A stretch of 64,000 bases of DNA from Crossiella sp. S99.2. Its GTDB lineage: Bacteria; Actinomycetota; Actinomycetes; Mycobacteriales; Pseudonocardiaceae. The notes beneath the pieces are model-generated. The model had not been told where the DNA came from. It ran no database searches and was given only the letters and a program-made list of their open reading frames with translations. Position numbers and translations under genes: made by a program. The stretch lies in NCBI RefSeq assembly GCF_023094165.1, contig NZ_JALMDK010000001.1, positions 372,001 to 436,000 on the forward strand, given 5' to 3'. Shown piece after piece: positions 40,094 through 49,541 of this stretch (position 1 is the first letter of the stretch; every line of letters begins with the position of its first letter).

Positions 40094-40765
40094 TTGAAGA
40101 AGCCTTTGGGCCTGTTGACCCGTGCCGTCGCCGGCGCGGCCGTGCTGGCTGTCATCGCCGCGCCGATGGCGCTCGCGCAGACCAGCACTCCGACCACTCC
40201 GCCCGCCACCACCTCTTCGGCGGCGGCCACCACCACCTCCAGCGCGGTGCCGACGACCTCGCCGTCCAGCACCAGCCCGGTGACCAGCAGCACCTCCAGC
40301 CCCAAGCCGACCACGTCGACGTCGACCTCCTCGACCCGGCCGACCACCTCGACCAGCGAGAAGCCGGACCCGGGTGGCAAGCCGTGGCAGGACCAGATCT
40401 TCGGCCTGGTCAGCAACCCGAACGACCCGACCCAGGCCGCGATCGTGATCGGCTGCGCCGCAGCCAAGCCGACCGACATCAGCTCGGTCGCGCTGACCAT
40501 CGACGAGGCCATCCAGAGCGAGGTCGACCCGCGCGTCTACGTCGCGCTGGCCAAGCTCAAGGCCGGGGTCGAGCTGGGCGAGTACCAGATCACCGCCAAG
40601 TGCGGCGCCAAGACCCTGAGCTTCTCCTTCCGCGTGATCGGCGAGGAGACCCCGGGTGGCGGCAAGACCCCGGTGCTCGGCAAGCCGGGCAAGGGCAAGA
40701 AGAACTCGCAGATCGGCTTCACCCCGCGCGGCGGCGTGGAGACCGGTTTCGGCGGCACCGCCTGA
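40094..40765 (+). CDS. Secreted Ser/Thr-rich protein, neighbour of a sortase
   Basis: 223 residues. The signal peptide (LLTRAVAGAAVLAVIAAPMALA) is followed by ~65 residues of Thr/Ser/Pro, likely a glycosylated extended stalk, then a compact domain with two cysteines (VIGCAAAKPTD, ITAKCGAK). The C-terminus is Gly/Lys-rich and has no clear LPXTG anchor. TTG 40094 has GGGGA five bases upstream; GTG 40082 is the alternative. Translation may be coupled to the class F sortase two bases downstream, which suggests the pair act together at the cell surface. Confidence 0.75.
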   Translation: MKKPLGLLTRAVAGAAVLAVIAAPMALAQTSTPTTPPATTSSAAATTTSSAVPTTSPSSTSPVTSSTSSPKPTTSTSTSSTRPTTSTSEKPDPGGKPWQDQIFGLVSNPNDPTQAAIVIGCAAAKPTDISSVALTIDEAIQSEVDPRVYVALAKLKAGVELGEYQITAKCGAKTLSFSFRVIGEETPGGGKTPVLGKPGKGKKNSQIGFTPRGGVETGFGGTA

Positions 40766-40767
40766 GC

Positions 40768-41373
40768 ATGCAGATGACCAAGCTGACCGGTGGCCGCGGG
40801 CTCGCGGCCACCGTCCTGCTGGCCACCGCGTTGCTGGTGAGCGCGTGCGGCGGTGGCGAACCCGCCACCCCGCAGACCTCCGCGTCGCAGACCAGCACCC
40901 CGGCCGCGGCCGAAGCAGGCGCCAAGCTCAAGCCGACGGATGTGCGCATTCCCAAGCTCAACGCGCAGTCCTCGCTGATCAGCACCGCGATCAACCCGGA
41001 CGGGTCGCTTGAGGTGCCCAAGGCGGACAAGCCGATGCAGGCCGCCTGGTACCGGATGAGCCCGGTGCCCGGCGACAAGGGCCCGGCGATCATCCTCGGC
41101 CACGTCGACGGCAACAAGCAGCCCGGCATCTTCTACAAGCTGCACGAGCTGGCCGCCGGTGACGAGGTCTTCGTCAAGCGCAGTGACGGCAAGGAGGTGA
41201 AGTTCGTCGTGACCACCAAGGAACAGAAGCCCAAGAACGAGTTCCCGACCGAGGCGGTCTACGGCGACAGCCCCGACCCGATCCTGCGGTTGATCACCTG
41301 CGGCGGCGCCTTCGACAAGGCGGCGCACAGCTACCAGGACAACGTGATCATCTCGGCCAAGCTGGTCGCCTGA
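40768..41373 (+). CDS. Class F sortase, lipoprotein-anchored
   Basis: 201 residues. A signal with lipobox (ATALLVSAC) anchors it outside. The sortase barrel follows: PKLNAQSSLI, the catalytic His in IILGHVDG, the catalytic Cys in LRLITCGG, and a late aromatic/basic segment (HSYQDNVII). Actinobacterial class F enzymes are mostly uncharacterised transpeptidases. A second in-frame ATG at 40774 is possible. The gene ends before a 15-bp perfect hairpin. Confidence 0.9.
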   Translation: MQMTKLTGGRGLAATVLLATALLVSACGGGEPATPQTSASQTSTPAAAEAGAKLKPTDVRIPKLNAQSSLISTAINPDGSLEVPKADKPMQAAWYRMSPVPGDKGPAIILGHVDGNKQPGIFYKLHELAAGDEVFVKRSDGKEVKFVVTTKEQKPKNEFPTEAVYGDSPDPILRLITCGGAFDKAAHSYQDNVIISAKLVA

Positions 41374-41386
41374 GCTGTCCCGCGTG

Positions 41387-41420
41387 GCGGGCCTGGTGCG
41401 GAGTTCCGCACCAGGCCCGC
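41387..41420 (+). terminator. Perfect 15-bp hairpin after the sortase gene
   Basis: GCGGGCCTGGTGCGG (41387-41401) pairs completely with 41406-41420 over the loop AGTT, 14 bases past the stop. GC-rich without a T run, a common actinobacterial terminator form. Confidence 0.75.
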
Positions 41421-41530
41421 AACTGCGTACTGGAAGAAATCATCACTAAGGCCATATAACGACGCTGGCTGGTCCGCGCGGCCATGTGTCACGATCGTGC
41501 TCCGAAAACGCGCCGACCTGGGGGCAGTGC

Positions 41531-42544
41531 ATGGACCAGGAGCGACTTGCCGCCGCCACCCAACAGGCAGTGGTTCGCATCCGCGCCGCCGGCGCCAGCA
41601 AGGAACAGGCCGAGGACTGCGTCCAGGACGCGGTGGTCGACCTGCTGGCCGGGGCGCACCGCACGCCGGTCGAACGGCCGGAGGCCTGGCTGACCACGGT
41701 CTCCCGCCGACGTTTCGTCGATCAGCTGCGCCGCCGCAGACGTGAGCAGACCGCGCTGGCCCGCAGCGACGCGCAGACCCGGATCACCGGCAGCGACCCG
41801 TCCGAGGCCATCGCCGACCGGGACCAGGCCCGCTGGATGGCAGCGGCACTGGACGAGCTGCCCAGCACCACCCGCGAGGTGGTCCAGCGCGCGGGCGCCG
41901 GTATGCCGCCCGAGCAGATCGCCACTGAGCTGGGCCTGAGCGCCCGCTCGGTCGAATCCCACCTGACCCGCGCCCGTCGGCTGCTGCGCAGGCTGGCCGC
42001 CGCCGCGGTGCTGCCCGCCTGCCTGGCCTTCGGCGGACTCTGGCGCTGGCTGGGCGCAGGGAAGGCGGCCGGGGTCAAGGTCGCGCTGACCGCGGTCACG
42101 GTCCCGCTGGCCCTGGGCTCGCTGGCCGTGCTGCCCAGCCTGCCGGGCACCGGCCCCACCCCGGAACCACCCCCGCTGGCGCTGGTCGAACTGCCGAAGC
42201 CGATCTCACCCGACCCGGGCCCGGTCGCTGGCACCGCACCGGTCACGCCGGCCCAGCCCAACACCACCCAGTCTGATCCCGCTCGGTCCACTCCCGGCCG
42301 GCCACCGGACTCCGCGGCCCCGCCACGCGGCGGCGGCAAGGACAAGGCCACCCCGCCCGCACACGGCAAGGACAAGGCCAAGCCGCTGGTGGGCAAGGGC
42401 AAGTTCACCGCTCGTGGTGGGGCACAATTCCGGAGTTTCGGCTGGTCACAGCACAAGTCAGGGCAGTCGGCGAAAAGCCGGGAAGATTTTTTTGCGGGAC
42501 GCGGCGGTCCCGGGCGACAACCTAGTGGTGGGTCCCGGAACTGA
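41531..42544 (+). CDS. Sigma-70-family factor with transmembrane segment and proline-rich tail
   Basis: 337 residues. Residues 1-160 contain ECF-like region 2 (DCVQDAVVDLLAG to WLTTVSRRRFVDQLRRRR) and region 4 (LDELPSTTREVVQR, MPPEQIATELGLSARSVESH). After region 4 comes a membrane helix (VALTAVTVPLALGSLAVL) and ~130 residues rich in Pro, Gly and Lys, which would face outside. Membrane-tethered sigma factors of this layout may sense the envelope directly, with no separate anti-sigma gene beside it. ATG 41531 follows GGGGG. The last ~30 residues may be read-through of non-conserved sequence. Confidence 0.85.
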   Translation: MDQERLAAATQQAVVRIRAAGASKEQAEDCVQDAVVDLLAGAHRTPVERPEAWLTTVSRRRFVDQLRRRRREQTALARSDAQTRITGSDPSEAIADRDQARWMAAALDELPSTTREVVQRAGAGMPPEQIATELGLSARSVESHLTRARRLLRRLAAAAVLPACLAFGGLWRWLGAGKAAGVKVALTAVTVPLALGSLAVLPSLPGTGPTPEPPPLALVELPKPISPDPGPVAGTAPVTPAQPNTTQSDPARSTPGRPPDSAAPPRGGGKDKATPPAHGKDKAKPLVGKGKFTARGGAQFRSFGWSQHKSGQSAKSREDFFAGRGGPGRQPSGGSRN

Positions 42545-42703
42545 CCATCCGCGCCAGCACGCGCGGACGTGCCCACCAGCACCGGACGCCTCCTGGCCGA
42601 GGCTCACGCGCTGCCCCTGGCCAGGCGGATTCCGGTGTGAGGTCACGGTGGGGTCGGTGTCAGGGCCCCGATCCCGACTCCACCGTGGCCTCCCCACACC
42701 GGA

Positions 42704-43162
42704 CTAGATGGCGATGACCGCGAACACCGAGGACGAGGCCGCCACGTAGACATCGGTCTCCGGCGCGAACACCCGCAGCGTCAACGAGGTCTGCACGCGC
42801 AGGGACAGCGTGAACGTGCCGTTGGGGCGGCAGGGGCTCGGGCTGCCCAGGTTCACCCACAGCCCCGCACTGGTCTGGGACTGCAGGATCACCGAGCCGA
42901 ACAGGGCGGCGGAGCGCTCGCCGGTCAGGTCCTCCATCGAGCCCTCGATGGTGAACTCCTCGCCCTTCTTGACCTTGTTCTGCTTCTTCGCCTTGGTCTT
43001 GACCTTGGCCTTCTTCTTGCCCTGCTGCTCGACCACTGTCGAACCGGACTCGGCGGTCGAGGCGGCCGCGACCGGAGCAACCGCCAGTGCCCCGAAGGCC
43101 ACCAGCAGCGCCATGACAACTCGGAGGAACCGGGTCTGGAACACCGGCAGGTTCTTGTTCAT
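42704..43162 (-). CDS. Secreted small protein
   Basis: 152 residues: a signal peptide (VVMALLVAFGALAVAPVAA), a lysine-rich segment (GKKKAKVKTKAKKQNKVKKG) and a beta-rich domain (EEFTIEGSMEDL to LTLRVFAPETDVYV) with one cysteine. No family recognised. The basic stretch could bind wall polymers or nucleic acid. The start is ATG 43162. Confidence 0.65.
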   Translation of the reverse strand: MNKNLPVFQTRFLRVVMALLVAFGALAVAPVAAASTAESGSTVVEQQGKKKAKVKTKAKKQNKVKKGEEFTIEGSMEDLTGERSAALFGSVILQSQTSAGLWVNLGSPSPCRPNGTFTLSLRVQTSLTLRVFAPETDVYVAASSSVFAVIAI

Positions 43163-43254
43163 AACCTGAACCAGAACCAACAACTGGCCAGATCGCCATT
43201 CGAAAGTCCACAATGGACCTTGTCGGATGACTAGCGTGCCTGCTCAGGTGTTGA

Positions 43255-45972
43255 ATGGGCCAGGTGTTGGTCGAAGCCGCCCTGCTCAAGCTGGGCACCG
43301 CCGCCGTGCGCACCGCCGCCAAACTGTGGCTGGCCGACGACAAAATCGCCGCCGAGGTGGGCGCCAGCGCGGTGGACCTGGTGTCCGAGCGGTTCGGCAG
43401 CCAGCGGGACAAGCGCCGCTTCGCCCGGATGCTGGAGACCTTCGCCGAAGCCGTGGTGGACCGGCTCGAACCCATCATCGACACCGAGTTCGCCACCCTG
43501 CCCGAGCATGAGCGGACCGCCACGGTGCTCGCGGTCCAGGACACCTTCACCCAGGCCGCCCTGGTGGACAAGGACCTCTTCGCCGCCGACCTGGACGCCC
43601 GCCACCTCGACCGCGCGCTGCGCCGCCAGGCTCCCGGCCACGACACCCTGCTGGCCACCGACGCCAAGGCCCTCTACGCGCTGCTGCTGCGCGAGTCCTG
43701 CGGCTACGTCATCGAGATCGCCCGCGGCCTGCCCACCTTCAGCACCGCCGCGCTGACCGAGTTGCTCAAGCGGGACACCGAGATCATCAACGGCATCCGC
43801 GAGGTGCTGGCCCGCCTGCCCCAGCGCGACCGCGGCGCCGGTTTCGACTACGACTACCGCCAGCAGGTGGCCCGCAAACTCGACTACGTCGAACTCTTCG
43901 GCGTCACCCTGGACGACGCCAGCAGGCGCTATCCGCTCAGCGTCGCCTACATCAGCCTCACCGCCGACACCGAGGACGGCAGAGCGGCCCGGGTCGAGGA
44001 ACTACTGGCCAGGAGCAGCAAACTCTTCATCCGCGGCGAGGCCGGCCTGGGCAAAACCACCCTGCTGCACTGGATCGCCGTCCGCAGTGCCCGCCGCGAC
44101 TTCCCGGAAACCCTGGCCGCCTGGAACAACACCATCCCGTTCTTCGTCCCCCTGCGCCGCTACGCCGACCGCGAACTGCCCACCCCGGAACGGTTCCTGG
44201 ACGAGGTCGGCAGGCACATCGCCGACGAGATGCCCAAGGGCTGGGTGCAGCAACACCTCCGCGGCGGCCACGCGGTGGTCCTGATCGACGGCGTGGACGA
44301 GTTGGCCCCGCACCGCCGCGAAGAGGCCCGCGACTGGCTCCGCTACCTGACCCTGACCTTCCCCGAAGCCCGCTGGGTGATCACCTCCCGCCCCGGCGCG
44401 GCTCAACCGGACTGGCTGGCCACCGACGGTTTCCTCAGCCTGGACCTCCAGCCGATGACGCCCGCTGATGTCCGCACTTTCGTGCAGCGCTGGCACGCTG
44501 CCATGCAGTCGATGTGCGCGGACGACGAGGCCAAGGCGGAAATCGAGTCCTACCACCAGAACCTGCGCACCCAGTTGGACACCCGCAACCACCTCCGCCG
44601 CCTCGCGGGCTACCCACTGCTGTGCGCCCTGTTATGCGCGCTGCACAAGGACCGCCGGGCCGCGCTGCCGGACAACCGGATGGAGCTGTACGAGGTCGCC
44701 CTGCACATGCTGCTGGAACGCCGCGACGCCGAACGCCGCATTCCCACCCCGGCCGGCCTCAACCGCACCGAGAAAACCCTGCTGCTGGGCGATCTCGCCT
44801 ATTGGCTGATCCGCAACGAACGCAGCGACATCGAAACCGACCGCGCCATCGAGCACCTGGGTCGCAGACTGCGTTCGATGGCCCAGGTCCAGGCCGAGCC
44901 GGAAGAGGTCTACCGGCATCTGCTCGTCCGCTCCGGCCTGCTTCGCGAACCGGTGGAAGGCCGGGTCGATTTCGTGCACCGGACCTTCCAGGAGTACCTG
45001 GCCGCCCGCGCCGCCATGCAGGATTTTGACGATGTCGACCTGCTGCTCAAGAACGCGTCGAGCTGGCACGAAGTCTTTGTACTGGCCGTCGGCCACGCCT
45101 CAAGCCGCCAGCGCGAGGCCCTGCTCGCCGGCCTCACCGCGACCAAGGGCAAACGCAATCTTCAGTTACTCGCCCTCGCCTGCCTGGAAACCGCCCCGGA
45201 CCTCAACTCGGAACTACGAGCCGAAATCCAGCGCCAGGCCGCCGACCTGATGCCGCCGAAGTCCCGCACCCAGGCCCGGGTATTCGCCTCCGTCGGAGCT
45301 TTCGCCCTCGACCTGCTTGCGAACGTCAATCCCGGCACGGACAAGGAAATGGTGGCGACCATCAGAGCACTGGCGGAGACCGGGCTGCCCGAGGCGATAC
45401 CGCTACTGGCCAGGTTCGCCGGGGTGCAGGGAACAGCCCGGCGCGAACTACTGGCGGTGTGGGACCGGTTCGACCGGGACGAGTACGCGCGGGTCGTGCT
45501 CGCTGAACACCAGACTGTGCTGCTGGTGCAGGACGTCGATCCGGCATTGCGTCATCTGCGCGGGCTCCGGCGCCTGTACGTTTCCAAGGGCGGCGACCTG
45601 CGATATGTCCCGCCTGGGGTGCGCGAACTCGTCGTGACCGGGCCGACAGACCTGAGCACGCTGCCCGCATTGCCCAAGCTGCGAATGCTCCGCCTGAGCC
45701 GCATCGAGGACATCAGCGATCTGTCCGCACTCAGATCCGCGCCTCGGCTTGAGCATCTCTGCATCGATCCGAACGGAAGCCCGGTGAATCTTGACGTCAC
45801 CTCGATCCTGGCGATGAAGACCCTGCGCCGCTTGGAGATCACCTGTGCGGATTCCACTGTCCTCGGCGGCCCGCTGTACGACCGCGCCGAGCTGCAGGTC
45901 ATCTGGCGGCCTCGAAACGACGATCGCCCCGCGGACCAGAAAGATCCGCGGGGCGACCGAAAAAACCAGTGA
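43255..45972 (+). CDS. NACHT-domain NLR-like protein with leucine-rich C-terminus
   Basis: 905 residues. Residues 1-190 form a helical N-terminal domain of the type fused to bacterial NACHT proteins (LKLGTAAVRTAAKLWLADDK; NNH-like). The NACHT P-loop is GEAGLGKTTL at 261-270, Walker B is VVLIDGVDEL near 345, and the distal FVHRTFQEYLAARAAM motif is near 575. Residues ~755-880 contain short leucine-rich units (LRGLRRLYVSKGGDLRYVP, LPKLRMLRLSRIEDISDLSA). Bacterial NACHT proteins of this kind protect against phages; that function is inferred. ATG 43255 has AGGTG upstream. It converges on the subtilase gene. Confidence 0.92.
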   Translation: MGQVLVEAALLKLGTAAVRTAAKLWLADDKIAAEVGASAVDLVSERFGSQRDKRRFARMLETFAEAVVDRLEPIIDTEFATLPEHERTATVLAVQDTFTQAALVDKDLFAADLDARHLDRALRRQAPGHDTLLATDAKALYALLLRESCGYVIEIARGLPTFSTAALTELLKRDTEIINGIREVLARLPQRDRGAGFDYDYRQQVARKLDYVELFGVTLDDASRRYPLSVAYISLTADTEDGRAARVEELLARSSKLFIRGEAGLGKTTLLHWIAVRSARRDFPETLAAWNNTIPFFVPLRRYADRELPTPERFLDEVGRHIADEMPKGWVQQHLRGGHAVVLIDGVDELAPHRREEARDWLRYLTLTFPEARWVITSRPGAAQPDWLATDGFLSLDLQPMTPADVRTFVQRWHAAMQSMCADDEAKAEIESYHQNLRTQLDTRNHLRRLAGYPLLCALLCALHKDRRAALPDNRMELYEVALHMLLERRDAERRIPTPAGLNRTEKTLLLGDLAYWLIRNERSDIETDRAIEHLGRRLRSMAQVQAEPEEVYRHLLVRSGLLREPVEGRVDFVHRTFQEYLAARAAMQDFDDVDLLLKNASSWHEVFVLAVGHASSRQREALLAGLTATKGKRNLQLLALACLETAPDLNSELRAEIQRQAADLMPPKSRTQARVFASVGAFALDLLANVNPGTDKEMVATIRALAETGLPEAIPLLARFAGVQGTARRELLAVWDRFDRDEYARVVLAEHQTVLLVQDVDPALRHLRGLRRLYVSKGGDLRYVPPGVRELVVTGPTDLSTLPALPKLRMLRLSRIEDISDLSALRSAPRLEHLCIDPNGSPVNLDVTSILAMKTLRRLEITCADSTVLGGPLYDRAELQVIWRPRNDDRPADQKDPRGDRKNQ
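45924..45956. terminator. 12-bp perfect hairpin at the end of the NACHT gene
   Basis: TCGCCCCGCGGA and TCCGCGGGGCGA pair across 9 bases, inside the last codons of the NACHT gene and just beyond the subtilase stop. The A6 run at 45960-45965 becomes a T run before the stem in the subtilase direction. Probably a shared terminator for the two convergent genes. Confidence 0.6.
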
Positions 45973-47715
45973 CTACTTGGCGAACTCCGCGCCGCGGGTC
46001 ACCGCGTTCCACGCGTCCACGATCCCGTGCCCGTAGAACCCGTTGAACTTGGTGTCGCCCTCACAGGTGGCCGTGAACTCCGCGCTCCGGCCCTCCTTCA
46101 GGTAGTCCACCGTGCGCAGGGTCGGGCAGGGGCGCTTCTGCGCGGTGCCGTAGAGCACCTTCTCCACCTTGTCCGGCGCCAGGGTCAGGGTGCCGGGGTG
46201 CTTCTTGTCGTTCTTGCCGTACTGGCTCACGATCAGCGCCGCCACACCGGCCGCGTGCGGGGAGGCCATCGAGGTCCCCTGCAGGTAGTGGTAGTAGCCG
46301 ACCTTGTCGCCCTGCACGTACTTCTGCACCCCGGCCTTCACGCCCTCCGGCGTGATGTTGCCCGCCGCGTCCACCAGGTTCTCCGCCTGCAGGACGTTCT
46401 TCGGGTAGGAGGACAGGATGCGGTTCTCGTTGGCGTTGAACCACGGGGTGCCGAAGTAGTCGCGGGTGTAACCGCCGGGGGCGGCCACCGAGATCTGCTC
46501 CAGGCCGTAGTTGGAGAAGTCCGACTTCTTGCCGGACGGGCCGAGGCTGGACACGCCGATCGTGTGCGCGCCCTCGACCGGCAGGTCGAAGCAGCTCGCG
46601 TTGTCGATCGGGCGCTCGTGGGTGTTCCCGGCCGGGAAGTTCGGGCTCGACTTGTCGGTCCGCGGCTTGCCGAGGTCCTCGTGGTTGTTGCCGAGCGCGC
46701 CGACCAGCGTGACGCCCTTGTTGTGCGCGTAGTTCAGCGCGCGGTTGATCGTCTTGATCGTGGTGCGCTGCTCGAGCTGCTGCTCGGGGGTGTCGGCCGG
46801 GTTGGCCACGCAGTTGAACGCCCACGGGTCGACGTAGAAGGACATGTTGATCACGTCCAGGCCCGCGTCCGCGCCGTAGGTCAGCGCGTCCACCACCGGC
46901 TGCAGGAAGAAGAAGCCGCTGTCCTGCCCGCCGCGGATGTTCACCAGGGTCACGCCGGGCGCGACGCCGGAGACGCCGAAGCCGTTGACCGCCGCGCCGA
47001 TGGTGCCCGCGACGTGCGTGCCGTGGCCGCTGTCGTCGTGGTCGTTGGGGTCCACGCAGCCGCGGTACTCGCACTCGCCGTCGACCACGGCGCCGTTCTC
47101 GTCATAGGGGAGGTCCGTGGTGAAGTTGCGGGACAGCTCCTTGGAGAAGTTCGGCGCGATGTCCGGGTGGCTGCCGTCGACCCCGGTGTCCAGGATGCCG
47201 ACGGCGACCTTCTTGCTGCCGGGCTGCTTGGACCGGGCGAGGTCGGAGCGGAGCATCTTCAGGCCCCACAGCGCCTCGTCCATCGGGTCCATGCCGACGG
47301 CGGCCGGGGCCTTCTTCTCCTCGGGAGCCTGCTTGCCCGCGGACTCCTTCTCCACCGCGTCCCGCTTGGCCTTCTCCAGCTTCTGCTTGGGCGCCTGGCC
47401 GACCGGCCGGGCCCTGGTCGCGCCGCCCACGTCCTTGTTGCCGGCGACCTGGGTGATGAAGCCCTGCTGCGGGGCCCGCACGACCAGGGCGCCGATGGCG
47501 GCGTTCTCCTTGGTCACGGTGCCGCCGGCATCCTGCACCGCGCGGATCGCGGCTTCCCGGCTGGCGCCGTCGGCGACCAGCACGGTGTAGTCGGACTGGG
47601 CCTGCTGGGATGCCGTGCCCGCGGCACCCGCCGGGCCACCGGCCAGCAGCAGGGAACCTGCCACGACCGGCACAGCCAGCCCGGCTGTCAGGATTTTCTT
47701 GACCTTCACGTTCAT
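45973..47715 (-). CDS. Secreted S8 subtilisin-like serine protease
   Basis: 580 residues: signal peptide (ILTAGLAVPVVAGSLLLAGG), an inhibitor-like propeptide (QSDYTVLVADGASREAAIRA), a charged linker, then the S8 domain with Asp in GILDTGVDGSHPDIA, His in DDSGHGTHVAGTIG, Asn in LVGALGNNHE and Ser in LQGTSMASPHAAGVAAL. It should be processed and released outside the cell. ATG 47715 is very close to GGAGG, so GTG 47709 (eight bases from it) may be the true start. Confidence 0.95.
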   Translation of the reverse strand: MNVKVKKILTAGLAVPVVAGSLLLAGGPAGAAGTASQQAQSDYTVLVADGASREAAIRAVQDAGGTVTKENAAIGALVVRAPQQGFITQVAGNKDVGGATRARPVGQAPKQKLEKAKRDAVEKESAGKQAPEEKKAPAAVGMDPMDEALWGLKMLRSDLARSKQPGSKKVAVGILDTGVDGSHPDIAPNFSKELSRNFTTDLPYDENGAVVDGECEYRGCVDPNDHDDSGHGTHVAGTIGAAVNGFGVSGVAPGVTLVNIRGGQDSGFFFLQPVVDALTYGADAGLDVINMSFYVDPWAFNCVANPADTPEQQLEQRTTIKTINRALNYAHNKGVTLVGALGNNHEDLGKPRTDKSSPNFPAGNTHERPIDNASCFDLPVEGAHTIGVSSLGPSGKKSDFSNYGLEQISVAAPGGYTRDYFGTPWFNANENRILSSYPKNVLQAENLVDAAGNITPEGVKAGVQKYVQGDKVGYYHYLQGTSMASPHAAGVAALIVSQYGKNDKKHPGTLTLAPDKVEKVLYGTAQKRPCPTLRTVDYLKEGRSAEFTATCEGDTKFNGFYGHGIVDAWNAVTRGAEFAK

Positions 47716-47864
47716 TGCCTCCTCGACGTGGCCCGGCTGGACACCTCCGTGTCCAAGCGGCACGCTCACGGAACGAACTGCGGTTATGCGCCGCGCGCAT
47801 TGCAACAGCGGCCGACGGACAAGCGGAAATACCAACGGGTGACCAAGATTGATGCAGGGTGGGC

Positions 47865-48827
47865 ATGGATATCGAGTTCCGGCATCTTAAGGCTTTCCGG
47901 GTGCTCGCCGAGGAGCTGAACTTCACCCGCGCCGCGGCACGTCTGGGTGTTCCGCAGTCCGGTCTGTCCCGCCAGGTGCAGCGGCTGGAGCGCAGCCTGG
48001 GCGCCAGCCTGCTGCGGCGCAGCACCCGCGCGGTCGCGCTCACCCCCGCCGGGCACGCCCTCTACAGCCACGCCCGGCGCGCCGAGGAACTCGCCGAGCA
48101 GCTCAGGGCCGATGTCGCCGCCGCTGGTCAGGGGCAGGTGCAGCTCCGGCTGGCCACCTACCCGATCGGCGTTTCCGAGCTGACCGCCCGGCTCACCCAG
48201 GCCCTGCCCGAGGTCCAGGTGGCCACCCTGACCACCACCCCCGACCTGGCCGTGCAGGCACTGGAACGCGGGGAAGCCGATCTCGCGCTCGGCTATGGCC
48301 CGCCAGGGACGCAACCCTCGTTACCGCCGGGTGCCCAAGCCGAAATTCTGTTGCATGAACCGATTTACGTGGCCCTTTCGGCTGCCCATCGGTGCGCCGG
48401 GGCGGATTCGGTGCACCTGGCCGAACTGGCCGTGGACCGCTGGGTCGCACCGCCGCCGGACACCGTGCTCGCCCAGGTGTGCAACGCTGTGTTCGCCTCC
48501 GCCGGAATTCGCCCACACGTGCTACACGTGGCTGATTCCTCGAACACGGTGCGCAACCTCGTCTCCTCCGGGCAGGCGGTCAGCCTGGCCACCCCGCTGG
48601 CCGGGGCCTGGCCGGATGACAACGTGGTGGTGCTGCCGGTGGACCCGCCCATTCACCGCCCGGTGTGGGCGGCCTGGCTGCGCCGATTGCCGGCCGAGGT
48701 GGTGGCCAGCGCGCTCGGCGCGGTCTGTGCGCATTACGCCCAGTTGGCCGACCGGGCCGGTGACTACTGGTCACGGGCGAAACAGGAGGAACTGCTCCGC
48801 GGCGGGCACTGGCCGAGGGAAAACTGA
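47865..48827 (+). CDS. LysR-family transcriptional regulator
   Basis: 320 residues. The N-terminal winged HTH (FRHLKAFRVLAEELNFTRAA to LSRQVQRLERSLGASL) is followed by a two-lobed effector domain (VQLRLATYPIGVSELTARL, DLALGYGPPG). It is divergent from the subtilase gene, 149 bases away, and upstream of the CPBP gene, either of which could be regulated. ATG 47865 is preferred over GTG 47859. Confidence 0.92.
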   Translation: MDIEFRHLKAFRVLAEELNFTRAAARLGVPQSGLSRQVQRLERSLGASLLRRSTRAVALTPAGHALYSHARRAEELAEQLRADVAAAGQGQVQLRLATYPIGVSELTARLTQALPEVQVATLTTTPDLAVQALERGEADLALGYGPPGTQPSLPPGAQAEILLHEPIYVALSAAHRCAGADSVHLAELAVDRWVAPPPDTVLAQVCNAVFASAGIRPHVLHVADSSNTVRNLVSSGQAVSLATPLAGAWPDDNVVVLPVDPPIHRPVWAAWLRRLPAEVVASALGAVCAHYAQLADRAGDYWSRAKQEELLRGGHWPREN

Positions 48828-48863
48828 AGAGATCCTCAGTTGTGCTGGGTAAGGTCGGCGGAC

Positions 48864-49541
48864 ATGACGACCACCGCCGACGCGGTCGAACCCGGTGTCG
48901 GCCGGAGTCGCCGCAACTACCTCGCCGCCGAGTTCCTCCTGCTGTTCTTCGGGGCGGTGACGATCTACACCGTCTTCCGCATTCCCGGCGGACCCATTCC
49001 ACTGCTCGTCGTGCTCGGCGTGGTCGCGGTTGTCTACCTGCGCCGCCAGCCCGACTTCGACCGGGCGAACTTCTGGCGGGCCAGGGCGCTGTGGCCGGTG
49101 CTGCCGCGGATGCTGCTGCTGTGGGGCGCCACCGCCGTGCTCGGCCTGGTCTCGCTGTGGCTGTTCAGTCCGGAACGCCTGTTCGAGCTGCCGCGGAACA
49201 ACCCGACGGTGTGGCTGTTCGTCATGCTGTTCTACCCGCTGCTGTCGGTCTACCCGCAGGAACTCATCTTCCGGGCGTTCCTGTTCCACCGGTACGCCCC
49301 GGTGTTCGGCAACGGGCTGGGAATGGTCGCCGCGAGTGCCGCTGCCTTCGGTTTCGTGCACATCATCTTCGGGAACGTGTTGAGCGTGGTACTCACGGTC
49401 ATCGGCGGCTGGATCTTCAGCAACCGATACCGCCGCACCCGCTCGCTGTTCGCCGCCTGGGTCGAGCACGGGCTCTATGGCCTGCTGGTCTTCACCATCG
49501 GCTTCGGAGATTTCTTCTACCACGGCGCGGCCGTCCGCTGA
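48864..49541 (+). CDS. CPBP-family intramembrane metalloprotease-like protein
   Basis: 225 residues, about seven membrane segments. The family motif 1 appears as PQELIFRAFLFH (Glu and Arg kept, first Glu replaced by Gln), motif 2 as GFVHIIFGN and a later His in AWVEHGLYG. These proteins cleave or bind membrane substrates; the altered first residue makes activity uncertain. ATG 48864 is chosen; ATG 48840 would precede it. Confidence 0.85.
   Translation: MTTTADAVEPGVGRSRRNYLAAEFLLLFFGAVTIYTVFRIPGGPIPLLVVLGVVAVVYLRRQPDFDRANFWRARALWPVLPRMLLLWGATAVLGLVSLWLFSPERLFELPRNNPTVWLFVMLFYPLLSVYPQELIFRAFLFHRYAPVFGNGLGMVAASAAAFGFVHIIFGNVLSVVLTVIGGWIFSNRYRRTRSLFAAWVEHGLYGLLVFTIGFGDFFYHGAAVR

Noticed and set aside
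46027..47919. A 630-codon open frame antisense to the subtilase gene
   Set aside because: Its product is low-complexity Val/Arg/Gly with no domain; the minus strand has a complete S8 protease with signal peptide and catalytic triad. Such long shadow frames are expected at this GC content.
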